A program made the translations under genes and the position numbers. A stretch of 64,000 nucleotides of DNA from Bombardia bombarda (taxonomy: Eukaryota; Ascomycota; Sordariomycetes; Sordariales; Lasiosphaeriaceae): the NCBI GenBank assembly GCA_030512295.1, contig JAULSR010000003.1, positions 372,001 to 436,000 of the forward strand, written 5' to 3'. Positions 49,613 to 59,789 of this stretch are shown here, piece after piece (the first letter of the stretch is position 1; each line of letters starts with the position of its first letter). Under the pieces are notes generated by a model. It saw nothing but the letters and a program-made list of their open reading frames with translations. It was not told the origin of the DNA and searched no databases.

Positions 49613-50027
49613 GATCAAGATTGTCACCAGTGGAGGCAAATATATATAGGTATGGATGATTAAACAGCGCGTGCTTTATAATTCGTTGCATTCAGAGACC
49701 CAGTTCAGTTATGACTGCCGCTTGTAAGTAAAATACTGGTAGTGAAACCCAAACGCTTCCATTTCTTCATCCATCCATCCCCCCTTTCTACGTGAGTACG
49801 TACACGAAAGAGATAATACCAATAAAAAAGAAGAGAAAAGAAAAACACCCATCCATCCCATCAACAACACAATAATAACAACAGGCAGGCTATACGAATG
49901 ACGCCGTGGTATCTTTGCCATCTGCATTTCATACAGGTTTCTTTTTAATATAAAAAAGCGCATAATAAGGAATAGTGTAGAACCAGGCAGCTAGCAGCTT
50001 AAGGTGATTATATTTTCCTTCATCAGA
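49375..50027. other. Intergenic between convergent genes, with (CA)14
   Basis: About 650 bases between the rad50 stop and the stop of the minus-strand phosphatase-subunit gene. It serves as the 3' flank of both. It is AT-rich with A-runs near 49825-49850 and the CA repeat at 49584-49611. No gene is seen. Confidence 0.5.
49584..49611. repeat. (CA)14 microsatellite
   Basis: A perfect dinucleotide repeat in the shared 3' flank of rad50 and the PPP4R2-like gene. Confidence 0.95.
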
Positions 50028-52197
50028 TCAGATATCGGAGGTATCTCTTGCAGGATCGAAGTCAGCTGCCACGGTCGGTGTTTCACCACTGGTGTTGGAA
50101 GTCTTGTTGGTGGTATCGTCGCCGGTACTCTGCTCTGCTGTCTCGACCGCAGGACCAGGCCCACCATCAGCATCGGTAGTAGTAGAACCATCCGCAGCGT
50201 CAGCAGCAGGCTGTGAAGTTTCCGTCGTGTCAACTTGAGCTTCTATCGGGGGAGAAGGATCCCGGATAACCACATCCCCCTCGGCATCCCTCTTCAGCTC
50301 GTCGGCGTCTGTCCCGGCAGCAGCACTACCGGCGCCGACGGCTTCTTGTTCTTTTTCCTCTACTACCATCTCCTCAACGCTACTTGCGGCGGAATCGTCC
50401 TCCTTAATGCGCTTCTTACTAACAGCAGTCTCAATCTCATCAACGGCTTCGCGCTTGGGACTTCGCGGGATCAAGGCCTCCGGGCTGCTGCTGCTGCTGG
50501 TCTTCTGCTCCGGCGACGGCGAGATGGGCTCCATCCGCCGCCCCACGGCCGCCTCCACGTCGATGCCCTGCATGTCGACCACGCCGCTGGGGCCCTTCAT
50601 ATAACTAGTAGTTATGCTCTGGGGTCCCATATCGGCAGCTCCGATCTCCTCTGGCCCCCTGGCGTGTGGCAGCTCTCCCCCGTCGTCGTCAGCGTTGTCA
50701 TTGCCGTTGATGTCGTACATCTCAGTTTCAGCCATCGGTGCATCCTCGTCTGCCGTTGCGCTCGAAGCTGCCGCCCCGCTGCTGCTGCTGCTCCCTTGCC
50801 CCGATTGCTGTTGCTGCCTGGTAATCTGGCTCAAGGGCACGACACCTGCGCGCTGTTCCTGGCGGAGAAGCTCGCCCTGTGTGACCCCGCGCTGGGTTAG
50901 GGACGCGCCTGTGCCCATGGACGGGTAACCGTTTACCGAGATGGACACGGTCTCGATACTGCCCATGCCGTTAGGCCCCTCGATAGTCTCCGTGCTCTCC
51001 GTGCGCACTTGCGCTTCAAGCTTGCGCCCTCCTGTTCCGACCTGCCTCTGCTGCTGTTGCTGTTGCTGCTGCATCTGTACATTCTGTGAGGCGCCAGAGC
51101 CCGAACTGATACCACCAGATGTGGCAGATAGCGGCGAGCTGCTCCCGGCGTCGCTAGTACCGCTGTCGCTCCCTCCTCCATTTGCGCGCCGCGCCAGCCA
51201 AGGGATGGGCGTCAGCAGGGCGCCGCCTAGTGCCTCGTCGGACCCGATATTGTTGGCGGCAGCTGTGTTGATGGTCAGGGCGCCCGGGCCACCGGCGCCA
51301 CCAGCCACCCCGTTTGCCAAGGCAGTCATAGCGGCCTTGTCCGGAATGGCCGGGGGCAGCGGGTAGATGTTTGCGCCGCTAGTGACATGGACAATGCGAT
51401 CTAGGGCGTGGAGGTATGCGACCAGGCTGCGGTAGTGCTGGCGTGGGCGGAGCACGAGCTCGGCGAGTCGCTGGATGGTGTGCGGTGGGTAGTCGGGGAA
51501 GTTGAGGGTCAGTATGGCTGTGATCTCGCCCAGCAGCGCGGCGACAGGTATCGGGAGCGCGCCGGGTGCCAGGGGCTCGGGTTCCGGCTGCTGCTGTTGG
51601 GGGGCGCGGGGTTTGGCGCTGAGGGGGAGGGTAGAGATGTGGCCGAAGACGAAGAGGCCGCATTCGGGGGTGTGGGTCCAGGAATGCCGGCGGCGGCGCC
51701 AGACGAAGAGAGGGTGGGAGACGAGGGCGGGCTGGCGTTTTCCTTGTTTATCTCTTGTGATGAGAGCACCGTGTCGGACGAGTCGGGAGCCTCGATGGGA
51801 TCCGACGCGGGTAGCGGGGCTATGAAGCGCGGGGAGACATGGCGGACGGGGGGCTGTGGTGGGGGGATATGAGGGATGGGGAATTCGGTATGCGCGATCT
51901 GGAAAGGGAGGAGGCGTGTCAGTCGAGTCGGGTACAATTTGTGGCGGGCTACATACCTTTTCGATCCGCGCGACGACAACGGGCAACAGGGTCGGCCATA
52001 AGGAGCTGCGATAGATGCCATGTCAGCAAGAGAGGAAGGGCAGAGAAAAGGGCAGCATGATGCCCCAGGCTCAGTAAGGGAGGTCCCGAGCTTGTCGTGC
52101 ACGCGTCAGAGGAGAAAAAAACCTACTAGTCCATAGAGCCATCCTGCGCGACCCTGTTGAGCATGTCATCGTCCTGCTCAATCTCCATCTCGGTCAT
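50028..52197 (-). CDS. PPP4R2/Psy4-like regulatory subunit of protein phosphatase 4 (frame break)
   Basis: Exons, 5' to 3': 52197-52127, 52005-51957, 51898-50028. Exon 1 gives MTEMEIEQDDDMLNRVAQDG; exon 2 adds YSLWPTLLPVVVARIEK; exon 3 opens IAHTEFPIPHIPPPQPPVRH. The conserved core continues as PVAALLGEITAILTLNFPDY, PPHTIQRLAELVLRPRQHYR and LVAYLHALDRIVHVTSGANI, which matches fungal PPP4R2. The long C-terminus is disordered, with a poly-Gln run and acidic Asp/Glu stretches. Known role: R2 targets the PP4 catalytic subunit, notably to phospho-histone H2A after DNA damage. Exon 3 is not continuous: the Ser/Pro-rich linker and the core are one base out of phase. The break lies near the C6 run (plus-strand G6 at 51599-51604). 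One extra C gives a smooth join; a weak 104-nt intron is the alternative. Confidence 0.8.
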
Positions 52198-52772
52198 CTT
52201 GACGCTGATTGCAAATGATGCAGATGCCGCCGGTTTAGGCGCGTGCTCGGGCGAGACAGGGAGCGCGATGCCGTTTGGAACCAGGAAAACTTGTGGGTGC
52301 GAAAGTCTCACGCGCAACCGAATCCGCACTGTCTCAACGCTGGGATGTGGAGGTTGTACACTAGAAAGTGGAACCCCGACCAATCTAACGTTTGAGATGT
52401 GGGTCCTGTCTCAGACTGAACGGCCCGGCAGGCATTCTTTCTTTCAAGCAATTGCGGCGAGCGAAGCCGTGATTCGTGAACCCTGTCGCGGCCGCAGACA
52501 ACTTGGCTCCAAGGTTGCATTGGGTCGGACGTCAACATCCTGTAACTTTTTAAAAGAAAAAAAGTGTCAAGAGCCGGTTGTGTGACACTCACGGCTTTCC
52601 CATTCTGTCACGAATTTTATTTTAAACTTTTATATACCGAATGTTAATACCCATATTATAAAACATAACCTCAATTACCGGCTAGGGAAAGCGACAAGTC
52701 GTGATTTCATCAAGAGAAAAGAGAAGGTGTCGACAATGAGATGACCGTCTCAGAAACGGCATAAAACACAAC
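52198..52772. promoter_or_regulatory. Divergent promoter region, PPP4R2-like and cysteine-synthase-like genes
   Basis: A 575-base gap between two start codons on opposite strands, so both genes probably draw on it. The middle (52600-52680) is AT-rich. No single regulatory site is clear enough to name. Confidence 0.5.
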
Positions 52773-54155
52773 ATGTCACTAAGCGACCATCCCCGCGCCT
52801 ATGGCACGGCTGCGCTGACAGCAGCCTTCGTGGCCGGCATCTTCGTGACGTTAGGATTCAAAGATTTGTACCCCGAACTAGAAGGGCGATATCAGCGCAA
52901 GAGGAGCATCAACCGAGGAGCACTTGGAGCAGCAGGGGCAGGAGGAGGAGGAGCAACCAAAAAGTCGAGGCGGGGAAGTTTCTTCTTTGGCCCAGTGGAA
53001 CTAGAAGACCATGAGTCGTCGAGCACGAGCATTGTTGATGGAATCGAAGGGTGCATCGGCAACACGCCCCTCATCAAGATCCGCAGCCTGTCCGAGGCCA
53101 CGGGCTGCACCATCCTGGCCAAGGCCGAGTTTCTCAACGGAGCTGGCAACAGCCCCAAGGACCGCGTAGCCCTCAACATGATCGAGGTCGCCGAGGAGCA
53201 GGGTCTGCTCACCCCGGGCCAGGGCGACACCATCTACGAGGGCACCGTCGGCAGCACCGGCATCTCCATCGCCGCCCTGGCCCGCGCAAAGGGCTACCGC
53301 GCCCACATCTGCATGCCCAACGACCAGAGCGCCGAGAAGTCCAACCTCCTGCACCACCTCGGCGCCACCGTCGAGCGCGTGCCCGTCGCCCCCATCACTT
53401 CCCCCAACCACTTCGTCAACCTGGCACGCACCCGCGCCCGTGAGCACACCGCAGCCTCGGCCGCCGGCAAAAGCGTCAGCAAGGGCTTCTTCGCCAACCA
53501 GTTTGAATCCTCCGCCAACTACGAGGCGCACATCAAGACGACGGGGCCTGAGATCTTCTCCCAAACCGGCGGCCGCATCGACGCCTTCGTCGCCGGCGCC
53601 GGCACCGGCGGAACCATCGCGGGGGTCGCAAAGTTCCTCAAGGAGGACCGCCACCTCATGGACCTGCGCGTCGTCCTGGCCGACCCCCAGGGCAGCGGCC
53701 TGTACAACAAGGTCAAGCACGGCGTCATGTACTCGCCCACGGAGCGCGAGGGCACCCGCCGCCGCCAGCAGGTCGACTCCATCGTCGAGGGCATCGGCAT
53801 CAACCGCATCACCGAGAACTTTGAGGCAGGCCGCGGCCTAGTCGACGACGCCGTCCGCGTCACGGACGAGCAGGCCTGCCGCATGGCCCGCTGGCTCGCC
53901 GAGCACGACGGCATCTTTGTCGGCAGCAGCAGCTCCGTCAACTGCGTCGCTGCCGTAGTCACGGCCCTGAGCCTGCCCGAGGGCAGCCGCGTCGTGACAC
54001 TGCTATGCGACTCGGGCACCCGGCACTTGAGCAAGTTCTGGAAGCAGATTGCCGACATGGGGCTGGAGGAGGAGGAGGAGAACGACGACATCGTGCAGAA
54101 ACAGCCTCCTCAAGACTTGCTCGCAGCGCTGGGCCTTGCCGAGCTGCGGAGGTAG
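52773..54155 (+). CDS. Cysteine synthase-like PLP enzyme, membrane-anchored
   Basis: A single-exon frame of 460 residues. It belongs to fold-type II PLP enzymes (cysteine synthase/cystathionine beta-synthase group). The PLP lysine is Lys129 in NSPKDRVALN. The phosphate loop is GTVGSTGIS, the second glycine loop is AGAGTGGTIAG, and substrate-region motifs IGNTPL (95-100) and FVGSSSSVN are in place. Residues about 12-28 (ALTAAFVAGIFVTLGF) form one hydrophobic helix ahead of a basic stretch, so it is probably anchored in a membrane. This is the layout of the mitochondrial outer-membrane cysteine-synthase-like protein of yeast (Mcy1 type), whose physiological reaction is not settled. Expected family chemistry is O-acetylserine plus sulfide to cysteine; that is inferred. 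A poly-Glu stretch lies near the C-terminus. Confidence 0.9.
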   Translation: MSLSDHPRAYGTAALTAAFVAGIFVTLGFKDLYPELEGRYQRKRSINRGALGAAGAGGGGATKKSRRGSFFFGPVELEDHESSSTSIVDGIEGCIGNTPLIKIRSLSEATGCTILAKAEFLNGAGNSPKDRVALNMIEVAEEQGLLTPGQGDTIYEGTVGSTGISIAALARAKGYRAHICMPNDQSAEKSNLLHHLGATVERVPVAPITSPNHFVNLARTRAREHTAASAAGKSVSKGFFANQFESSANYEAHIKTTGPEIFSQTGGRIDAFVAGAGTGGTIAGVAKFLKEDRHLMDLRVVLADPQGSGLYNKVKHGVMYSPTEREGTRRRQQVDSIVEGIGINRITENFEAGRGLVDDAVRVTDEQACRMARWLAEHDGIFVGSSSSVNCVAAVVTALSLPEGSRVVTLLCDSGTRHLSKFWKQIADMGLEEEEENDDIVQKQPPQDLLAALGLAELRR

Positions 54156-54889
54156 CAGCAAGTGGTAGTAGTAGCGACATGAACAACATAATGGGGTGCA
54201 CCCTGTGAAAAGGAAGGAATAGAGTAATGATACCACGCAACAGTAATATCTCTCTATCCTGTGTGTGCGATAAACAAGTATACCGTAAGCAACCATCTCG
54301 CTGTAGGAAAGAACGAAGATGAAGATGAAAATGAAAATGAAAAACCGCCCCTCCTTAATTTTATGGTACAACCTGCTTCTCTCTACGCCGCTAGAAATAG
54401 AAGAAGTTATTCGGTCTCGAGACAGAGCATGCTGAGTCGCCTCTGCTCGGGTATAATGCAGGCACACAGAATATAAACAGAAATAAAACAAGGAAACGCT
54501 GCTTAGCCCCTGAAAACTCCATAACCCGGATAGATTTGTCTGCGCCCCCCCCCCCCCCCCTTCGTCTTTGTCACACACACAAACCCGCTGCCAGCTTTCC
54601 GCCCCCGTCCCTTTTGGCCGAGCAACAACCTCCTTGATTTCCGCTGCTGTGACCAATATTTTCCTCAAAAGATGACGTACAAAATAACCCATACCGTAAC
54701 AGACCACCAAGTGTTTGGCAGGGACGCGCCCCAATGGAGAAAATGCAAAAAGAAATAAATGGTGGTAAACACACACACCACCACCCTAGCACCACCCTGG
54801 GTCCTCGGCGTGCGCTCCCAACAGCCACTCTATCTCCCCCACAGAGTATGTAAGGCAAAAGATGCCAGATAGACGACGAGGTCCACCCC
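54156..54889. other. Intergenic between convergent genes, with poly-C tract
   Basis: About 730 bases forming the 3' flanks of the cysteine-synthase-like gene and of TFIIS. It contains a GAAGATGAAAATGAAAATGA run near 54315-54340 and a C16 tract (54545-54560). The open frame on the minus strand here is a chance frame that runs in from the enzyme's antisense. Confidence 0.5.
54545..54560. repeat. Poly-C tract (16 C)
   Basis: An uninterrupted run of 16 C between two convergent genes. Confidence 0.9.
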
Positions 54890-55949
54890 CTAAGAAAACT
54901 GCACCATCACTATTAGCATGGCACAAAAACAACAACCCCCCAATCCAGTTCATGAGTCTTCTTCTTACCTTCCACCGGTTTCCGCAGACAGTACACTCGC
55001 AAAACGTCGTCATCGGCTCATCGGCCGACCGCGTCTGCGCCTGGCTGTACGACACCTTCTTCTGCCCGCACCTGCCGCACTTGAGCTGCGTGCTGATGCT
55101 CTTCTCCGGCACCGGCACTTGCGCCTTCTTCATGTTCTCCTTCTCGAGCTCCCTGTCCTTGGCGCGCTGCTCGTCCGACGCCAGGTCCTGGTCGCTCATG
55201 CGCACGAACTGGTCCGCCGTGATCTCGCCGCTGAGCACGCGGCGGCCCAGCATGCGGTTGTCCTTGCGCTTCAGGCTGGTAAACAGGCTGCGCAGCTTGC
55301 TGCGGTACTCCTGCGTCTCGCCCTTGAAGGCCTTGAAGGCGGCGTGCTCGACCTCGACGGCGCGCTGCGTCACCTCCTCGATCGACTCGTTGGCGCGGTA
55401 GGCGAGCCCGTTGTAGAGCAGGCCGATGCTGTTGTCGCGCGTCTTGCTGCCGGTGCGCGAGGTGTCGACCTTGTCCGTCTTGAAGTGGCGCTTCTCCATG
55501 TCGCCCTCGTACGGCTTGGTGTAGGAGGACGGCGGGGGCGCCGGCGAGGAGGCGGCGGGAGAACCGGTGCTGCCGCTCAGCTCCTTCTTCTTCTTCTCCT
55601 TGGCCGCGTCGACGTTCTTCCTCCACTTGGAGACGATCTCCCCGGCGACCCGCGCGATGTCCTTGTTGGCGTGTGACCGCAGCTTGCCGACTGTCACGCC
55701 GGCCTTGGTGGACTGTGTGTGGGGAGAGGGTTAGAGTGAGTAAAGCGAGGGAGATAGGGTGATCGTGCGTGACAGGGGGGAGAGGGGGGGGGGGATGAGA
55801 GGTGGTGGGTTACGTACGCGAAGCTGCTCCTCAGTTGGCGCAGCATCCTTCTTAAGGGCCTCGAGCATGGTGACGACGGTGGAGGGAGGCTCGGTAGTGA
55901 TGGCCTTGGCCAGCGTTTTTATACGCGAGGCCAATTCTTTGGAGTCCAT
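54890..55949 (-). CDS. DST1: Transcription elongation factor TFIIS
   Basis: Three exons, 5' to 3': 55949-55818, 55712-54969, 54898-54890; 294 residues, as usual for TFIIS. It binds RNA polymerase II and triggers cleavage of backtracked transcripts; nuclear. The N-terminal LW/TFIIS-N domain spans residues 1-80 (MDSKELASRIKTLAKAI, VGKLRSHANKDIARVAGEIV). After a Ser/Pro linker comes the central domain (residues about 130-245, NSIGLLYNGLAYRANESIEE). The zinc ribbon has CGRCG, the catalytic-loop QTRSADEPMTTF (acidic DE pair) and CTVCGNRWK. The last exon is only 9 nt and supplies Phe-Ser-stop, restoring the RWKFS ending. The intron before it (GTAAGA..GTGCAG, GCTAATA branch) also holds an earlier AG that would end the protein two residues sooner. 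Confidence 0.95.
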
Positions 55950-56864
55950 GGCTGCGGCTGGCTCGCGGTACTTCTCAGGGTGGTGATGGTGGTGGTGCTG
56001 CCTGCCTGGAAGCTTTGGGAGGGTGGGTAGGTGTGTCGGGAGAAATGGTGTCGTGTGACGCGCAGATGGATGGACAAGGTGGATCAATCAAGCCTTCAAA
56101 GAATGTAGCTGTATCGAGTGCACGGGAAGCCGAACAAGCACCAATTGCTGACGGTCGGTTTGGAGGGGCGAGCTTTGACACAATAGAGTCGGATTCCAGG
56201 TTTGCACGTGTTGTAGGAGGGAGTGAAGAGGGATGAAAGACAATGCAGCGGAAACTGGAGAGCCTTTTGCCCCACGCAAGGCTGATGAAAGCGAATAATT
56301 TACTGTACGGATAAGGTCGCGCTATGCACCCACTTTAACCAGGGTTCTTCGTAGCTTCCTTCCATTGTTCGTAGAAGAGTCCGTGCCACACCTTCCCCAG
56401 ACTGATTACTGTGTAACTTGACCTGAGCGGGAAGCTTCCAAAGGGGGGGCTCCTTCCATTTGGGTATCGGGTACGAAATACTTAGTTAGGTACCTCCAGA
56501 TACAACGTCTGATTGTCTAACAACCTGAAGAATCATCGATGACATAGTTGCAGGACTGTCGCGCTCTGAAAGAGCAAATTATCTCCCTGCTCCCTAGCCA
56601 GCTACTAATAACTTTTATTGAAGTGTTTGTGTTTTGGTTTTGTGTTCCCATCAGCCCAAGATAAGGAAAAGCGTGCTGGACAGATCTCAGGCTTTATCTT
56701 TATCTACCGTAGGTACATTCAAGGTTTCCGCGTGGTTAACCTCCCGACCCTCCGACCTAAGGTACAACCGAGGAAGGTACATAACTCAATGGTTTAATCC
56801 CATTCATGAACAAAGTATTTCAACAAGAAAATTAAGGTATCCCAGTACAATAATCAAGGTGACG
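55950..56864. other. Intergenic, no gene seen
   Basis: About 915 bases between TFIIS (its promoter side) and the 3' end of the MFS gene. It contains GGTACC/TTAGGTACCT-type short palindromes near 56486-56495 and 56712-56716. No gene is seen. Confidence 0.5.
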
Positions 56865-58788
56865 TCAGTCGCTTCGTCTCGCTGACCCTCGTCCGACGTT
56901 GGGAGCGACGCTGGAGCTAGAGCTAGAGCTAGAGCTAGAGCTAGAGCTAGAGCTAGGGCTTGCGCCACCACCATCTTGCTCTTTCTTCTTCGTCTTGACC
57001 GACTTCCACTCAATGAAGCACGAGATTATGGCGGCCAGACCGCCAAGCGGTATCGAGATGGTGAAGACCATCTGGAGAGCCTTGTTATAGACGTCGAGCA
57101 TGGCGGGCAGCTGGTCGGCCGGCACAAGATTGCGGAAGGCGACGGCGCCAGCATCAACCACCTTTTTGATGTCGATGCCAGGCAGCAGATTCTCGTCCAA
57201 TGCCTTTTGCAGCTGGCTCTGAAAAACGCTGTTGCCAACCGAAAGGAAGATGGCCCCTCCCAGCGACTGCGACGCCACCACTGCTGCTGTGCCTACCGAC
57301 ATGTCGTCCTGGTCGAGCACCGTCTGCACCGCTGTGAAGCCCTGCTGATTCGATATGCCAAATCCCACGCTCGAGATGATCATGTAGCCCACCCATTGCG
57401 CAGTCGTCGTGTGCGCGTCCAGCAGCGTCAGCAATCCTACTCCGACCGTGCCAACCACGCTGCCCAGCACAGCCGGCGGCGTCACATAGCCCACCTTGGA
57501 GACGAAGACGCCGGCGACCAGTATGAAGAACGAGTTCACTATGAAGTATGGAATCATATCGATACCCGACGTGAGCGCGCTCGCTCCGCGGATTGCCTGG
57601 AACCAGATGGGAAGGAAGTATGTCAGGTTGATGATTGCCCCATACGACATGAAGGCCATGCCGCACGACGCCGCCACTGTGCGCTGCAAGGCAATCCGTG
57701 GTGGTATCAGAGCCCCATCCTTCTTCCACCACTGCCAGACCGTGAAGATGATGGACACAATACCGAAGCCAACGAGGAGCCCGATGATCTTGGCGCTGGA
57801 CCATGAGACACCCTGCGTCGTGAGCTCGAGCGCGAGAAAGAGCATTATGGCAGCCCCCAGCAAGAGAACGTTACCCACAAGATCAAGATCCATGAGCCGA
57901 TTCGCAACCGTGCGGTAAGCATGCGTACTTCTCTTTGGGTTGAAAAATACGATCATGGCCGCAACAGTCGCTCCACCGACGGGGAGGTTGATATAAAAGC
58001 ACCATCGCCATGTCTGTCCGATCATGCCCATCCATCAGCATACACGGTGTCTTTGATTCGGAATTCTCATCAAACGTACCACAAGATCTGTAAAGACTCC
58101 ACCCAATAGAGGACCACTTGTTGCTCCTACGCCGAACCTGTAATAGATGCCACCGTTAGTACATCCTCGGTGGGCAGTGAGGAAAGTCACACTTACATGA
58201 GCCCAACGACTGCCATCAGAATAGGTCGCACTTGGAGCGGAACAGCGGTCGCCACCACGACAAAGCTCCCCGTCAGTACTCCAGCGCTACCAAAGCCTGC
58301 AATAGCCCGTCCCATAATGAGCGTGATCGAGTTTGGCGCCACGCCGCAGAGCAGCGAGCCGAGCTCAAACATGAACATGGCCACCAGATACGATTTCTTG
58401 ACCGAAAAGAGCATAAAGATGCGGCCAAACACGGGCTGAAATGCACATCCCGTGAGCAGATACGCCGAGCCGTACCAGCCAATGTCCGCCGTCGACTTGA
58501 ACTCGCCTGTAATGTACGGGATAGCCTGCCACGGCCAGCATACCCTCTATCAGCACAAAATTGCGTCGTTCATCTCGATATGTACTTATGCTTTCTTACC
58601 GTAGATATAATAGTGCGATCGATCGAAATCAAAAACATGGCAAACATCAGCCCGATCACCAGGAATGCGAGCGGAAGCCCAGTGACGAATTCTCCATCCG
58701 GGTTAACAGCGGCCTGTGGTTGCTTCTCAGTCACTGAGCCATCAGCCTCTGATTTATCTTTCTTATCTATCTCATTATTGCTCATCAT
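56865..58788 (-). CDS. DHA2-type major facilitator transporter (14 helices)
   Basis: Five exons, 5' to 3': 58788-58600, 58525-58197, 58137-58080, 58013-56865 make four coding blocks joined by three introns; 574 residues. Introns have clean GTAAGA, GTAAGT and GTACGT donors. It is an integral plasma-membrane or vacuolar transporter. The fold has 14 predicted membrane helices, as in the drug:H+ antiporter-2 group. Visible landmarks: FLVIGLMFAMFLISIDRTII (helix 1, with the acidic residue of the DHA family), the motif-A region PVFGRIFMLFSVKK, and motif C GATSGPLLGG. The substrate is unknown; fungal relatives export toxins, drugs or own metabolites. The C-terminus has an unusual run of Ser encoded by the AGCTAG repeat. 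A small reading frame ends 9 nt upstream of its ATG (see that entry). A P450 lies nearby. Confidence 0.9.
56915..56956. repeat. (AGCTAG)7 hexanucleotide repeat in coding sequence
   Basis: Seven exact AGCTAG units inside the MFS gene. Read on the minus strand they are alternating AGC/TCT codons, giving a poly-Ser tail. Copy-number change keeps the frame because the unit is six bases. Confidence 0.95.
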
Positions 58789-58797
58789 CGGCTGTCG

Positions 58798-59225
58798 CTA
58801 GATCACCGCGCCCGGCTTCCCTGGGTGCCGTTGCTCAGTAGCCGGCGTCAGCGTCATGGGCTTTCTACTATCGTCAATCGTCGCGTATGTTGGCGACGAG
58901 GCCAAGTGGCGCAGTGGCCCCCCAAACACCTCCTCGATGAGCTGATTTCTATCATGGCCCTCCTCTGAGCTCGGCGTCCTTGACCATCTGAATGGAGAAG
59001 GGATTGACCAGGAGGGGCTTTCGAGGCTCTCTGCTCTTGGATCTTGGGCGAGTTATTCTCCTTGCGTGTCATTGACCATCTTTGCCTCTTCTTCTCCGCG
59101 GCGGCGATGGTGGCTCCCGAGCTCGATGCATTCTGGATGTCGAAGTACGAAGTTGGCCGTGGTGGCTCCGGAGGCGGCTCTGACTTATCCTGCTGGGAAT
59201 CTTTACTATTTCGGTCGTCGTGCAT
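58798..59225 (-). CDS. Small hypothetical protein just upstream of the MFS gene (frame uncertain)
   Basis: Two protein-like segments on the minus strand. The first, from ATG 59225, reads MHDDRNSKDSQQDKSEPPPE, RPTSYFDIQNASSSGATIAA and AEKKRQRW. The second, one base out of phase, reads SLESPSWSIPSPFRWSRTPS, NQLIEEVFGGPLRHLASSPT and DDSRKPMTLTPATEQRHPG. It ends at TAG 58798-58800. The stop is 9 nt before the MFS start codon and is in the same frame as it. The shift between segments could be a poor 50-nt intron (GTCAAT..AGAG), a one-base deletion, or unrelated frames. No family is recognised. An alternative start is ATG 59366. It may be a separate small gene, a long upstream ORF of the transporter, or a decayed extension. 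Confidence 0.35.
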
Positions 59226-59366
59226 GCTGACTTCCCCGGTAATGGACAAGCTGGGATGAGGGTGGAGAGTAGTCGTGAGGGGGTGCTTTTCCCAGTAGGA
59301 GTTTAGAAGGACCGAGTGTCTGCACCACAACTTGAACTGCCAACGCTCATGATTCTCTCCTGACAT

Positions 59367-59789
59367 GGCTTAACCCAAAGCAGAACAGAGTCTAAAGCAG
59401 CAGCATTGAAGATTACCCTCCGAGCTATGGTACTGGTCAGGGTTAGGGCCACCTGCCAACTATCTCCACGGTATTCGTAAAGGGGTGGGTGGCTTAGTCG
59501 GCTCACCATCTTTCTTTACTACCACTGCTGAATTTCATTCCCACAGCAAATGACTTGACGACAAAATGCTATTCGGATTTGGTATACGGCTGTGCCGAGA
59601 ATGCGTCATGTTCAAGACGACAAACCCTTAAAGAAATACATCGAAGGCTAACATGGAACTATGGTTTTGTTTTCGGCCTCAAGATGGTCTTAGGCCGGGC
59701 GCATCTGATAGGTCCACAGCACATAGCCTAAGCCGCCCATTACGCCGCTGAATCGGCAAGACTGCTAGCAAGTCTTCCATTGCATATTT
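59367..59789. other. Region upstream of the P450, possible remains of its N-terminus
   Basis: About 420 bases without a clean frame. A short segment at about 59690-59727 reads LGRAHLIGPQHIA, which could be worn P450 sequence lying just before the preserved part, but it runs into a stop. The evidence is weak. Confidence 0.25.

Noticed and set aside
53001..53720. A 239-codon minus-strand ORF opposite the PLP enzyme
   Set aside because: Antisense shadow; Gly/Ala/Val/Asp-rich composition follows from the sense codons.
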